NCBI RefSeq assembly: GCF_000430705.1
Contig: NZ_KE387202.1
Span: 1 to 63,960, forward strand
DNA from: Arthrobacter castelli DSM 16402
GTDB taxonomy: Bacteria; Actinomycetota; Actinomycetes; Actinomycetales; Micrococcaceae
Reading direction: 5' to 3'
DNA: 63,960 bases
Position numbers and translations under genes: made by a program
In this document: positions 43,574 to 53,033 of the stretch, in pieces
Layout: each line of letters starts with the position of its first letter
How positions within the stretch are numbered: the first letter of the stretch is position 1
The notes under the pieces: model-generated
What the model was told of the DNA's origin: nothing
Seen by the model: the letters and a program-made list of their open reading frames with translations, nothing else
The model's database searches: none

Positions 43574-44447
43574 ACCGGGACGCCTCGGAGTCGGCGTGAT
43601 CGGCGCCGGCAAAGTGGGAGCCGTCTTGGGTGCGGCGCTGCGGGCGGCGGAACACGCCGTCGTCGGGGTCTCAGCCGTCTCCGAGCAGAGTCTTGACCGC
43701 GCGGAGAACCTGCTGCCCGGTGTCCCTGTCCTGGAGATCCCCGACATAGTTGAACGTGCCGAGTTGGTGCTGCTGGCGGTTCCCGACGACGAGCTGCCCC
43801 GGCTGATCGAGGGCCTGGCCGCCACGGGGGCCTGGCAGCAGGGCCAGCTGGTCGCCCATACCAGCGGCCGGTTCGGCGTCTCGGTGCTGGACCCGGCCAG
43901 GAAACTCGGTGTGCTTCCGCTGGCACTGCACCCGGCGATGACGTTCTCGGGGATGTCGCTGGATCTGGCACGGCTGGCTGACTGCAGTTTCGGCGTCACG
44001 GCCGACAAACCCATTCTCCCGGTCGCCCAGGCGCTGGTGGTGGAGATGGGCGGCGAACCGGTGGTGATCGAGGAAGACGACCGACCTCTCTATCACGCTG
44101 CATTGGCGCATTCGGCCAACCACTTGGTGACCCTGACCGCCCAATCGGTGGAACTGCTCAGCGGGATGGGAGTCGAAGATCCCGCCCGGATGCTGGCACC
44201 CTTGCTGCGGGCCAGTCTGGATAACGCGCTCGCTTCCGGCGAATCCGCCTTAACCGGTCCGGTGGCCCGGGCGGACACCGGAACCATCGCCGCCCACGAC
44301 AAATCACTGGCGGGGCAGGACGAAATCCAATCCGCCTACCGCCACTTGGCACAGGTGACAACCACCAGGGCGCTGCGGCGGGGACAGTTAGACAGCCGGC
44401 AGGCGGCCGCCATCCTCCGTGCCCTGGACCTGCCCGCCGAGGACTGA
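43563..44447 (+). CDS. Rossmann-like and DUF2520 protein (candidate ketopantoate reductase)
   Basis: A 294-residue NAD(P)-binding protein. The dinucleotide loop is GVGVIGAGKVGAVLGAALRAA near residues 8-28, and the second part is a DUF2520 helical domain with ALAHSANHLVTL and a conserved LLRASLDNAL block. Relatives of this type (PanG group) have been reported as ketopantoate reductases. It sits 31 bp before panC, which supports a role in pantothenate synthesis. That link is an inference; no panE-type gene is seen in the window. The ATG at 43563 overlaps the previous gene by 11 bp behind GGGAGGA. Confidence 0.78.
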   Translation: MASKPGRLGVGVIGAGKVGAVLGAALRAAEHAVVGVSAVSEQSLDRAENLLPGVPVLEIPDIVERAELVLLAVPDDELPRLIEGLAATGAWQQGQLVAHTSGRFGVSVLDPARKLGVLPLALHPAMTFSGMSLDLARLADCSFGVTADKPILPVAQALVVEMGGEPVVIEEDDRPLYHAALAHSANHLVTLTAQSVELLSGMGVEDPARMLAPLLRASLDNALASGESALTGPVARADTGTIAAHDKSLAGQDEIQSAYRHLAQVTTTRALRRGQLDSRQAAAILRALDLPAED

Positions 44448-44478
44448 GCGCGGCCACATATGAGGGGAGCAGACAACG

Positions 44479-45456
44479 ATGACAACACCGGAGCCGGCAG
44501 TGGTGACGACCCGGGATCAGCTGGCCGCTCGGAGCCTGCCGCTGCTGCAGCGCGCCGCAGCCGGCGGGAGGCGGTTGAGCGTACCGAGCCTTCCGAGCCT
44601 GGGGCTGGTCCCCACTATGGGAGCGTTGCACGAGGGTCACGAGGCCCTGGCTGCCGCCGCCGCGGCGGAGAACGACGTCGTCGTCGCCACCATTTTCGTC
44701 AACCCGCTGCAGTTTGGGGACACGGCAGACCTGGAACGTTACCCGCGGACCCTGGACGCCGACGTCGAACTGCTGGGCCGCTGCGGCGTTGACCTGGTGT
44801 TCGCGCCGCCCTACGAGGAGGTTTATCCGCAGGGGCCGCCGCTGGTGAGCATCAGCTCCGGTGCCCTGGGCGACAAGCTCGAGGGGGCTTCGAGACCTGG
44901 CCACTTCGACGGCGCATTGACTGTCGTCGCCAAGCTATTGCACCTGTGTGCTCCCGCTTCCACCGTTCACGGACCAACCGCCTACCGTGCCTACTTCGGA
45001 CAGAAGGATGCCCAGCAACTGGCCTTGGTGCGCCGGATGGCTGCGGACCTGAACTTCGACGCGACCATCGTGGGGGTTCCTATCGTACGCTCGGACGACG
45101 GCCTGGCGCTGTCCAGCCGGAACCGGTTCCTTGATACGGCCGAACGTCAGGCTGCTCTGACGCTGTCTTCGGCCCTTCACACCTTGTCCCGGCAGGCCGC
45201 AGCCAATGAGCCGCTTCAGGTGGACGAGGTGGCAGACCTGGTGCAAGCCCATCCGCTGGTGGAGCTGGACTATCTGGAAGTGGTGAATTCCCACACACTT
45301 GAGCCGTTGGGGGTGAACTGCCGCCACACCCCGTTCACCGGTCACGCGCTTGCCATGATCGCCGCGAAGGTGGGGCCGGTCCGGCTGATCGACAACATGG
45401 AACTGTCAGGCGGGCACGACGGCGCCACTTGGGAGCACGGCGGTGCTACCGGCTAA
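44479..45456 (+). CDS. panC: Pantothenate synthetase
   Basis: A 325-residue ATP-dependent ligase joining pantoate and beta-alanine. The HIGH-like motif is [10 protein letters not shown], followed by [10 protein letters not shown], the pantoate-binding [17 protein letters not shown] block, [15 protein letters not shown] and [16 protein letters not shown]. It is somewhat longer than the usual 285 residues because of an extended N-terminus and a Gly/His tail. The ribosome site is GAGGGG. It is the last gene of the folate run and is followed closely by lysS. Confidence 0.95.
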   Translation: MTTPEPAVVTTRDQLAARSLPLLQRAAAGGRRLSVPSLPSLGLVPTMGALHEGHEALAAAAAAENDVVVATIFVNPLQFGDTADLERYPRTLDADVELLGRCGVDLVFAPPYEEVYPQGPPLVSISSGALGDKLEGASRPGHFDGALTVVAKLLHLCAPASTVHGPTAYRAYFGQKDAQQLALVRRMAADLNFDATIVGVPIVRSDDGLALSSRNRFLDTAERQAALTLSSALHTLSRQAAANEPLQVDEVADLVQAHPLVELDYLEVVNSHTLEPLGVNCRHTPFTGHALAMIAAKVGPVRLIDNMELSGGHDGATWEHGGATG

Positions 45457-45459
45457 CCT
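45454..45459 (+). promoter_or_regulatory. -10 box (TAACCT) of a leaderless start
   Basis: TAACCT overlaps the panC stop and lies six bases (TGGACG) before the GTG at 45466. Confidence 0.55.
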
Positions 45460-45465
45460 TGGACG

Positions 45466-46974
45466 GTGAGCAACGAGAATTCCAACCACACGGAGCCTCC
45501 CATGGCCAGTGACGCGTCAGAGCAAATGCAGATTCGCCTCGGCAAGCGGCAGCGGCTGCTGGATCGGGGGACGGAACCGTATCCGGTGGTCCTGGAACGT
45601 ACGCACAGCTTGGCGCAGATCCGGGATGAGTACGGGCATTTGGAGGCCGGTGACAGCACGTCGGTGATGGCAGGAGTGGCTGGACGCGTGGTGTTCACCC
45701 GCAACACCGGCAAGCTGTGCTTCGCCACGTTGCAGGCCGGAGACGGGACCCGGCTGCAGGCGATGATCAGCCTGGCCAATGTCGGGGAGCAAGCCCTGGC
45801 CGATTGGAAGGAGCTGGTCGACCTGGGCGACCACGTGCTGGTGCACGGGGAGATCATCAGCTCCAAGCGCGGCGAGCTGTCGATTATGGCCAACTGGTGG
45901 AAGATGGCTTCCAAGTCGCTGCGGCCAATGCCCACCCTGCACAAAGAATTAAACGAAGAAACCCGTGTTCGCCAGCGGTATGTGGATTTGATGGTGCGCG
46001 AAGAGGCACGCCAAATGGTCCAGACCCGTGCGGCAATTACCCAGGCGGTCAGGGATACGCTGCACGGGCACGGCTACATTGAAGTGGAAACTCCAATGCT
46101 GCAGTTGGTGCACGGCGGGGCGGCGGCCCGCCCGTTCGAGACGCATTTGAATGCCTTCGACCAGAAGATGACAATGCGGATTGCCCTGGAGTTGTACTTG
46201 AAGCGGGCGGTTGTCGGCGGTATCGACCGGGTGTATGAAATCGGCCGCATATTCCGGAATGAAGGCGTCGATTCCACGCACAGCCCGGAATTCACCATGC
46301 TGGAGTGCTACGAAGCGTATGCCGACCAGTTTGTGATGGCCGAAAGAATGCAGGAAATCATCGTCAAATGTGCAGACCTAATGGGATCACGGACGTTGGA
46401 CACCCCCGAGGGCGAAATCAATCTCGACGGGCAATGGCAGTGGCTGTCGGTCTATCCTGGTCTTTCCGAAGCTGTCGGCCAACAGATCACCACCGAAACG
46501 GACGCGGAACAGCTCCGCAAAATCGCCGACCGGCATGACGTCAAGGTTGATGCGGGCTGGGATGAGGAAAAGCTGGTCCTGGAACTCTTCGGCGAAATTG
46601 TCGAACCGAACCTGATCCAGCCCACGTTCGTGTACGACTATCCGCCCTCGGCCCAGCCGCTGGCCCGGCAGCATCGGGAGGATCCGCGGCTGATCGAGGC
46701 CTGGGATCTGGTGATCGGCGGCATGGAGCGGGGAACCGCGTTCTCCGAATTGATTGACCCGGTGATTCAGCGGGAGCGGCTGACGGAGCAGGCCAGCCGC
46801 TCCGCGGCCGGAGACGAAGAGGCCATGCAGCTGGACGAGGACTTCCTGCGCGCTCTCGAATACGGGGCACCGCCGATGGGCGGAATTGGATTGGGAATTG
46901 ATCGTTTAGTCATGTTGTTTACGAATGCAGGAATCAGGGAAACGATCCTTTTCCCTTTGATGAAGCCGGAGTAG
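45466..46974 (+). CDS. lysS: Lysyl-tRNA synthetase (class II)
   Basis: A class IIb synthetase of 502 residues charging tRNA-Lys. The N-terminal OB-fold (about 60-145) includes SVMAGVAGRVVFTRNTGKLCFATLQ. Motif 2 is HSPEFTMLECYEAYAD and motif 3 PPMGGIGLGIDRLVMLFTNA. The GTG start is supported by a TAACCT box six bases upstream. Its second half is AT-richer than its neighbours (for instance GAATTGGATTGGGAATTGA), which might reflect a local AT gradient towards lsr2. Confidence 0.96.
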   Translation: MSNENSNHTEPPMASDASEQMQIRLGKRQRLLDRGTEPYPVVLERTHSLAQIRDEYGHLEAGDSTSVMAGVAGRVVFTRNTGKLCFATLQAGDGTRLQAMISLANVGEQALADWKELVDLGDHVLVHGEIISSKRGELSIMANWWKMASKSLRPMPTLHKELNEETRVRQRYVDLMVREEARQMVQTRAAITQAVRDTLHGHGYIEVETPMLQLVHGGAAARPFETHLNAFDQKMTMRIALELYLKRAVVGGIDRVYEIGRIFRNEGVDSTHSPEFTMLECYEAYADQFVMAERMQEIIVKCADLMGSRTLDTPEGEINLDGQWQWLSVYPGLSEAVGQQITTETDAEQLRKIADRHDVKVDAGWDEEKLVLELFGEIVEPNLIQPTFVYDYPPSAQPLARQHREDPRLIEAWDLVIGGMERGTAFSELIDPVIQRERLTEQASRSAAGDEEAMQLDEDFLRALEYGAPPMGGIGLGIDRLVMLFTNAGIRETILFPLMKPE

Positions 46975-47072
46975 CCGCCTGCCGTGACGGGTACCGCCGT
47001 CATCGGACCCGGCGTCGTACACCCGGCCGCAGAACCAAACGAAGGCGCCGGTCGCGGCGTCCCGCAAAGGAG

Positions 47073-47078
47073 TAAACT
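47073..47078 (+). promoter_or_regulatory. -10 box (TAAACT) of a leaderless start
   Basis: TAAACT is followed by GGAACC and the GTG at 47085, the same six-base spacing as elsewhere. Confidence 0.5.
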
Positions 47079-47084
47079 GGAACC

Positions 47085-47228
47085 GTGGAATATCTGACAG
47101 TTCTGATCCCGTCCGCCGGGGTCGGCGCGGTGTTTTACTTTGCGATGCGGGCGGTCTTTAAGGCCGACCGTTCCGAGCGGGAAGCATTGGCACGTGCTGA
47201 AGAGGAAGCCCATCGCGAAAAGGAATAA
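47085..47228 (+). CDS. Small membrane protein, 47 residues
   Basis: A GTG at 47085 opens a 47-codon frame ending in TAA at 47226. It begins MEYLTVLIPSAGVGAVFYFAMR, a clear single membrane segment, and ends in a highly charged helix (DRSEREALARAEEEAHREKE). It is too short for usual gene callers. A TAAACT box lies six bases before the start. Similar small membrane proteins are found next to lsr2 in Micrococcaceae as I recall. The order lysS - small protein - lsr2 may be conserved. Function is unknown. Confidence 0.7.
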   Translation: MEYLTVLIPSAGVGAVFYFAMRAVFKADRSEREALARAEEEAHREKE

Positions 47229-47237
47229 AGAAATCCT

Positions 47238-47267
47238 TTGACTCAATATAAGTCTATAGGCGATACT
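47238..47267 (+). promoter_or_regulatory. Promoter candidate of lsr2 in an AT-rich island
   Basis: TTGACT (47238-47243) and GATACT (47262-47267) are 18 bp apart. The surrounding 80 bp (47231-47310) holds only 26 G or C, very unusual here, so it may also be bound by Lsr2 itself. Confidence 0.5.
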
Positions 47268-47322
47268 TTGAATACTAAATTCTTCCCCTGCCAGCAATTA
47301 GAATTGATATTGAGGAGCCGTA

Positions 47323-47655
47323 GTGGCACAGAAGGTACAGATCATCCTGACCGATGACATAGATGGCGGAAGCGCTGACCAGACAGTCCGTTTTGGTCTT
47401 GACGGCGCGAATTACGAAATGGATTTGTCCGAGGAAAATGCGGGCAAGCTCAGGGAGGCGCTGCGTCCCTTCGTGGCCAAGGCTCGCCGCTCCAGTGGAC
47501 GGGTGCAGCGCGGCAAGGGAACAACCCCCGCACGGAACCGTGAGGCAGCGGAAATCCGTAAATGGGCCCGCGAAAACGGCTATAAGGTCAGCGACCGCGG
47601 GCGTGTGCAGGCCGAAATCCAGGAGGCCTACCGCAAGGCCATGGGCCAGCGCTAG
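47323..47655 (+). CDS. lsr2: Lsr2 family nucleoid-associated protein
   Basis: A 110-residue xenogeneic silencer that bridges DNA and prefers AT-rich tracts. The N-terminal dimerisation part (MAQKVQIILTDDIDGGSADQTVRFGLDGANYEMDL) is followed by a linker and the C-terminal DNA-binding domain with the AT-hook-like RGR in YKVSDRGRVQAEI. The GTG start has GAGGAG in front of it. The unusually AT-rich promoter suggests that it binds its own promoter. A GC-rich terminator follows. Confidence 0.95.
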   Translation: MAQKVQIILTDDIDGGSADQTVRFGLDGANYEMDLSEENAGKLREALRPFVAKARRSSGRVQRGKGTTPARNREAAEIRKWARENGYKVSDRGRVQAEIQEAYRKAMGQR

Positions 47656-47732
47656 GTCGGCGCCGTACCGGACGGAGTCGCCGGATCAGCCGGAGCAGCA
47701 CGGCTGGATTCCAGCCGAACGAGGCGGCACTG

Positions 47733-47760
47733 GGTCCCGGGCGGGTCTCCGCCCGGGACC
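47733..47760 (+). terminator. Terminator behind lsr2
   Basis: GGTCCCGGGCGG (47733-47744) pairs perfectly with CCGCCCGGGACC (47749-47760) across GTCT, followed by TTGT. A smaller hairpin, CGGCTGG/CCAGCCG, lies at 47701-47717. Confidence 0.7.
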
Positions 47761-47896
47761 TTGTCGGTGCTGGCGCGTTCCGGTGTGCGCCGACGCCTGC
47801 TGTGCCCGCTGATGCGGCTGTGCCGGGTCCTGCTGACGCGCGCATCGTGGCAACCCTCACGCCCACGGCGAACATGGAACCATGGCGGTTATTTAG

Positions 47897-47918
47897 TGCG
47901 TAGCATCGAAAGTACGCA
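47897..47918. promoter_or_regulatory. Inverted repeat in the clpC promoter region
   Basis: TGCGTA (47897-47902) and TACGCA (47913-47918) are separated by ten bases, about 20 bp before the clpC start. Clp genes are often controlled by repressors or by ClgR, but I cannot tie this dyad to one. Confidence 0.35.
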
Positions 47919-47938
47919 GTAGCTAGGAGTGTGCCGCA

Positions 47939-50428
47939 ATGTTTGAACGTTTTACTGACCGAGCCCGACGAGTTGTCGTGCTGGCCCAGGAAGAGGCCCG
48001 CATGCTCAACCACAACTACATCGGGACCGAGCATATCCTGCTCGGCCTAATTCACGAGGGTGAGGGCGTCGCCGCCAAAGCTCTGGAGTCGCTAAGTATT
48101 TCCCTGGGCGCAGTGCGTGAACAGGTCCAGGAGATCATCGGCCAGGGGCAACAGGCCCCGTCCGGGCACATCCCCTTCACACCCCGTGCCAAGAAAGTCC
48201 TGGAGCTGTCGCTGAGGGAAGCGCTGCAGCTGGGACACAACTACATCGGCACCGAGCACATTCTGCTCGGGCTGATCCGCGAAGGCGAAGGCGTTGCCGC
48301 CCAGGTGCTGGTAAAGCTCGGCGCCGACCTCAGCCGGGTCCGTCAGCAGGTCATTCAGCTGCTCTCCGGTTACCAGGGTGGTGGCAAGGAAGCTGTCTCT
48401 GCCGGTAACCCGCAGGAAGGCACACCTGCCGGCTCCGTTGTACTGGACCAGTTTGGCCGCAACCTCACGCAGGCCGCCCGCGAGACGAAGCTCGACCCGG
48501 TTATTGGCCGTGAGCACGAGCAGGAGCGCGTGATGCAGGTGCTGTCACGGCGCACCAAGAACAACCCGGTGCTGATTGGCGAAGCCGGTGTCGGCAAGAC
48601 TGCCGTCGTCGAGGGTCTGGCCCAGTCGATTGTGCGCGGGGACGTTCCCGAAACGCTGAAAGACAAGCAGCTGTATACCCTGGACCTCGGGTCCCTGGTG
48701 GCCGGCTCCCGCTACCGCGGTGACTTCGAAGAGCGGCTGAAGAAGGTGCTCAAGGAGATCCGCACCCGCGGGGACATCATCCTGTTCATCGACGAGATCC
48801 ACACCCTGGTCGGAGCGGGTGCCGCCGAAGGCGCGATTGACGCGGCCTCCATCCTGAAGCCGATGCTGGCCCGCGGCGAACTGCAGACCATTGGCGCGAC
48901 CACCCTCGATGAGTACCGCAAGCACATTGAGAAGGACGCCGCGCTGGAACGCCGGTTCCAGCCGATCAATGTCGATGAGCCGTCGGTGGCCCACTCGATC
49001 GAGATCCTCAAGGGACTGCGTGACCGGTACGAAGCGCACCACCGCGTGTCAATCACCGACAGCGCACTGGCTTCGGCCGCCAGCCTTTCCGAACGCTACA
49101 TTTCGGACCGGTTCCTGCCGGACAAGGCCATCGACTTGATCGACGAGGCCGGCGCCCGGCTGCGTATCCGCCGGATGACGGCCCCGCCGGAGCTGAAGGA
49201 AATCGACGAGCGGATTGCCGATGCCAAGAAGGAAAAGGAGTCGGCCATCGACTCCCAGGACTTCGAAGGCGCCGCATCCATGCGCGACAAGGAGCAGAAG
49301 CTGCAGGCCGAGCGGGCGGAGAAGGAACACGCCTGGAAGTCCGGCGGCATGGATGACATCTCCGAGGTCGACGACGAACTGATCGCCGAAGTGCTGGCGA
49401 ACTCCACCGGTATCCCGGTCTTCAAGCTCACCGAGGAGGAGTCTTCCAGGCTCATGCACATGGAGGAGGAGCTGCACAAGCGGGTCGTCGGCCAGGACGA
49501 GGCCGTCAAGTCGCTGTCGCAGGCTATCCGCCGCACCCGTGCCGGACTGAAGGACCCGAAGCGCCCCGGCGGTTCGTTCATCTTCGCCGGCCCGACCGGT
49601 GTCGGCAAGACCGAATTGGCCAAGGCGCTGGCTGAATTCCTCTTCGGCGAAGAGGATGCGCTGATCCAGTTGGATATGTCCGAGTTCTCCGAGAAGCACA
49701 CCGTATCCCGGCTGTTCGGTTCACCTCCAGGCTACGTCGGCTACGAAGAAGGCGGACAGTTGACCGAGAAGGTCCGCCGTCGTCCGTTCTCCGTGGTGTT
49801 GTTCGACGAAGTGGAGAAGGCACACGCCGATATCTTCAACTCGTTGCTGCAGATCCTCGAAGACGGCCGGCTGACCGACAGCCAGGGCCGCGTGGTGGAC
49901 TTCAAGAACACGGTGATCATCATGACCACCAACCTGGGCACCCAGGACATCTCGAAGGGTGTGCCAACCGGTTTCGCATCGGAGTCGAATACAGAGACTT
50001 CGTACAACCGGATGCGGGCCAAGGTGATGAACGAGCTCAAGCAGCATTTCCGTCCCGAGTTCCTCAACCGTGTTGACGATCTCGTGGTCTTCCCGCAGCT
50101 GAGCCAGGACCAGATCATCGAGATTGTGGACATGTTCGTCTCCAAGCTGGAGGACCGCCTTAAGGACAAGGACATGGGAATCGAGCTCACGCCGGAGGCG
50201 AAGGTGCTGCTGGCCACCCGCGGATACGATCCCTCAATGGGTGCCCGTCCGCTGCGCCGCACCATCCAGCGCGAGGTCGAGGACCAGCTCTCCGAGAAGA
50301 TCCTGTTCGGCGAGTTGAAGGCCGGTGAAGTAGTGGTCGTTGATGTCGAAGGAGAAGGCGACGACGCGCAGTTCACCTTCGCCGGCACCGACAAGCCGGC
50401 CGTTCCGGACACTATCCCGGCGAGCTAA
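47939..50428 (+). CDS. clpC: ATP-dependent Clp protease ATP-binding subunit ClpC
   Basis: An 829-residue AAA+ unfoldase that feeds substrates to ClpP. The double Clp N-terminal repeat (about 1-150) has [14 protein letters not shown] twice. Walker A sites are GEAGVGKT (214-221) and GPTGVGKT (551-558). A UVR-like middle segment (about 420-455) separates the two AAA domains, typical of ClpC. The C-terminus includes the conserved [16 protein letters not shown]. The ATG follows TAGGAG. A perfect hairpin lies 43 bp behind the stop. Confidence 0.97.
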   Translation: MFERFTDRARRVVVLAQEEARMLNHNYIGTEHILLGLIHEGEGVAAKALESLSISLGAVREQVQEIIGQGQQAPSGHIPFTPRAKKVLELSLREALQLGHNYIGTEHILLGLIREGEGVAAQVLVKLGADLSRVRQQVIQLLSGYQGGGKEAVSAGNPQEGTPAGSVVLDQFGRNLTQAARETKLDPVIGREHEQERVMQVLSRRTKNNPVLIGEAGVGKTAVVEGLAQSIVRGDVPETLKDKQLYTLDLGSLVAGSRYRGDFEERLKKVLKEIRTRGDIILFIDEIHTLVGAGAAEGAIDAASILKPMLARGELQTIGATTLDEYRKHIEKDAALERRFQPINVDEPSVAHSIEILKGLRDRYEAHHRVSITDSALASAASLSERYISDRFLPDKAIDLIDEAGARLRIRRMTAPPELKEIDERIADAKKEKESAIDSQDFEGAASMRDKEQKLQAERAEKEHAWKSGGMDDISEVDDELIAEVLANSTGIPVFKLTEEESSRLMHMEEELHKRVVGQDEAVKSLSQAIRRTRAGLKDPKRPGGSFIFAGPTGVGKTELAKALAEFLFGEEDALIQLDMSEFSEKHTVSRLFGSPPGYVGYEEGGQLTEKVRRRPFSVVLFDEVEKAHADIFNSLLQILEDGRLTDSQGRVVDFKNTVIIMTTNLGTQDISKGVPTGFASESNTETSYNRMRAKVMNELKQHFRPEFLNRVDDLVVFPQLSQDQIIEIVDMFVSKLEDRLKDKDMGIELTPEAKVLLATRGYDPSMGARPLRRTIQREVEDQLSEKILFGELKAGEVVVVDVEGEGDDAQFTFAGTDKPAVPDTIPAS

Positions 50429-50471
50429 ACGAGCACCGCCGGTTAGCGCCGGTTTAGATCACGGCAATGGA

Positions 50472-50502
50472 AAGGGCCCCGCACTTGACGTGCGGGGCCC
50501 TT
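50472..50502 (+). terminator. Terminator behind clpC
   Basis: AAGGGCCCCGCAC and GTGCGGGGCCCTT form a perfect 13-bp stem with a TTGAC loop, followed by CCCATTCC. Confidence 0.85.
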
Positions 50503-50564
50503 CCCATTCCTCCAGCAGTGAATTCGTGTGACCCATTCAACATTTCGATGGTAGGAATGATGGC

Positions 50565-52688
50565 ATGACTTCAGACAGTTCTGCCGCGGCCTCCGGCAAT
50601 CCCGAGGCCGCCAACCCACCTGAAACCCCGTTCCACGATCTGGATCACTACATTGCCCTGCCCCGCATATCGGGCCTGACACTCAGCCCGGACGGACAGC
50701 GGTTGGTCACTTCAGTGGCCACTCTGAATACCGAATCGACCGAATACACCACGGCGCTGTGGGAACTCGATCCTTCCGGCAACGTACCGGCCCGGCGGCT
50801 GACGCGCAGTGCCAAGGGTGAGAGCGGCGCCGCCTTCGCCGGGGACGGCAGCTTGCTCTTCACCTCCGCGCGTCCGGATTCCAAACCGGCGGAGGACCAA
50901 CCGGCCAAGGCACTCTGGGAACTTCCCGCCGCAGGCGGTGAGGCCAGGGTCGTCATTGCCCGCACCGGCGGTATCAGCAGCGTGCTGACGGCCAAAGGCA
51001 GCACGGACAGCTTCGTCAAGGCACCGGTGCTGCCCGGATCGACCGACGAGGAGTCCGACGCCGGCATGCGCGCCGGACGCCAAGACAACAAAGTGGCGGC
51101 CATTCTGCACTCGGGCTACCCGGTGCGGTTCTGGGACTCCGATCTGGGGCCGGAGCAGCCGCGGATCTTCGCAGTTGAGGCAGACGCCACCGCCGGCGGA
51201 CGCGCCGGGAACGGACGCCCCGGAACCACCGAAGAGGAAACGGCCAGGAAGCTGCGCAATGTCGGCGGCGACACCGGAGAGGGGCTCCGTGAGACGGCAA
51301 CGGTGGTCAGCCCGGACGGCAAGACCATTATCACCGGGATGAACAAGCCACTGGCCAAGGGCGATATGCGCACCATGCTGGTGCGAATCAATACGGTCAC
51401 CGGGGCCCGGACCGTGCTGCTGGATGAAGATGGCATGGATTTCAGGCCCGGCCCCATCAGCTGGGACAACAGCACCGTCGTTGTCGTCAGTGAACGCCAC
51501 TCCACCGCCGCGGAAGCGCCGGTGGAACGGCTGAATCTGCTCCCCGTGGCCGGAGGGGAACTGCAACCTGTCGCCAGTTCCTGGGACCGGTGGCCGCAGC
51601 CGCATGCCTGGACGCTCGATGATTCCGCCCTGCTGGTGACGGCCGACGACGGCGGCCGGTCCCCGGTATTCTCGGTCAGCATTCAAGGTGGTGAGGTCAC
51701 CCGGGTGACCGGCGACGACGCCGCCTACACCGACGTCGTCGTCTCCAATGATGGTGGTACGGCTTATGCGGTCCGCAGCTCGTACCTGCTGCCGCCGGAA
51801 GTTGTCCGCATCGACCTTGCCAGCGGCGAAACCACCAGGCTCCCCGCCCCGGCCGAACGACCGACGATCCCCGGAAGGCTGGAAGAAGTGGAGACGCGGG
51901 CCGCCGACGGGTCCAGAATCCGCGCCTGGCTGGCCCTGCCGAATGACGCCGGAGGGAGCGCGCCCGCCCCCTTGCTGTTGTGGATCCATGGCGGACCGCT
52001 GGGGTCATGGAACGCGTGGACTTGGCGGTGGAATCCGTGGCTCATGACGGCACAAGGCTACGCGGTGTTGCTGCCTGACCCTGCCCTGTCGACCGGGTAC
52101 GGCCAGGATTTCATCCAGCGGGGCTGGGGCGAATGGGGCGAAAATCCGTTCACTGACCTGATGACCATCACCGACGAAGTGGAGCGGCGCCCGGATATCG
52201 ACGAGACCCGCACCGCCGCGATGGGCGGCTCCTTCGGCGGGTATATGGCCAATTGGGTCGCCGGACACACCGACCGGTTCGACGCGGTCGTGACACATGC
52301 CAGCCTCTGGGCCCTGGACCAATTCGGCCCCACGACGGATGCCGCGTTCTTCTGGGAGAAGGAAATGACTCCGGAACGTGCCCGGCTGAACTCGCCGCAC
52401 CTTCACGTCGAGAACATCCGCACGCCGATGCTGGTCATCCACGGTGACAAGGACTATCGGGTGCCGATCGGCGAAGGGCTGCGGCTTTGGTACGAGTTGC
52501 TGTCCAAGTCTGCCCTGGCGGCCGATGAGAACGGTGATACCGAACACCGGTTCCTTTACTATCCCAATGAGAACCACTGGATCCTGACCCCGCAGCATGC
52601 CAAGCTCTGGTACTCCGTGGTGCTCGGCTTCCTCTCCGAATACGTGCTGGGCAAATCGGTCGACCTGCCGAAGGAGCTCGGCATCTGA
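50565..52688 (+). CDS. S9 family peptidase (prolyl oligopeptidase / acylaminoacyl peptidase type)
   Basis: A serine peptidase of 707 residues. A beta-propeller-like N-terminal domain (about 30-430, with DIDxSPDG-like blades such as TLSPDGQRL and VVSPDGKTII) precedes an alpha/beta-hydrolase domain. Catalytic residues are Ser556 in GGSFGGYMANW, Asp630 in HGDKDYRVP and His671 in NENHW. No signal peptide is seen, so it acts on cytoplasmic oligopeptides. AGGAA precedes the ATG. It is its own unit between the clpC terminator and a 345-bp gap. Confidence 0.93.
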   Translation: MTSDSSAAASGNPEAANPPETPFHDLDHYIALPRISGLTLSPDGQRLVTSVATLNTESTEYTTALWELDPSGNVPARRLTRSAKGESGAAFAGDGSLLFTSARPDSKPAEDQPAKALWELPAAGGEARVVIARTGGISSVLTAKGSTDSFVKAPVLPGSTDEESDAGMRAGRQDNKVAAILHSGYPVRFWDSDLGPEQPRIFAVEADATAGGRAGNGRPGTTEEETARKLRNVGGDTGEGLRETATVVSPDGKTIITGMNKPLAKGDMRTMLVRINTVTGARTVLLDEDGMDFRPGPISWDNSTVVVVSERHSTAAEAPVERLNLLPVAGGELQPVASSWDRWPQPHAWTLDDSALLVTADDGGRSPVFSVSIQGGEVTRVTGDDAAYTDVVVSNDGGTAYAVRSSYLLPPEVVRIDLASGETTRLPAPAERPTIPGRLEEVETRAADGSRIRAWLALPNDAGGSAPAPLLLWIHGGPLGSWNAWTWRWNPWLMTAQGYAVLLPDPALSTGYGQDFIQRGWGEWGENPFTDLMTITDEVERRPDIDETRTAAMGGSFGGYMANWVAGHTDRFDAVVTHASLWALDQFGPTTDAAFFWEKEMTPERARLNSPHLHVENIRTPMLVIHGDKDYRVPIGEGLRLWYELLSKSALAADENGDTEHRFLYYPNENHWILTPQHAKLWYSVVLGFLSEYVLGKSVDLPKELGI

Positions 52689-53033
52689 AGCGGCGGGCTT
52701 GGGCGGTCTTGGGCGGTCTTGGGCTCGCTTTGGTCCTGCCTTGGTCTGGTGTGAGAGGGTCCCATGGAGGTCTCTGATCGGGGAGCCAGGGCTGACCCCG
52801 GGGAGCCTGGGCTGCTGTGAGGGGTCCTCCGCTGCTGAATTATCCGGGCCCTTGCGCGGGTGGTGCGGGCATTCCGTGCGTGCTCTCCGCAGGTAAGACT
52901 CGTCGAATGGGCAGTTTCTGCCGGAATTCGCGTTGAGCGTTTCGAGAAGGCAGTTTCCACCCTTCCGCGCGACGTTATCCGGCAGTTATTGACCGATTGA
53001 AAGTCGCATCCCCTTTGCATCCCTTCGTAGCCG
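52689..53033. other. Intergenic stretch without a recognisable gene
   Basis: The first 60 bp repeat a GGGCGGTCTTG motif. No frame with plausible protein character was found. It separates two convergent genes and its composition shifts towards lower GC near the nuclease-like gene. Confidence 0.45.
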
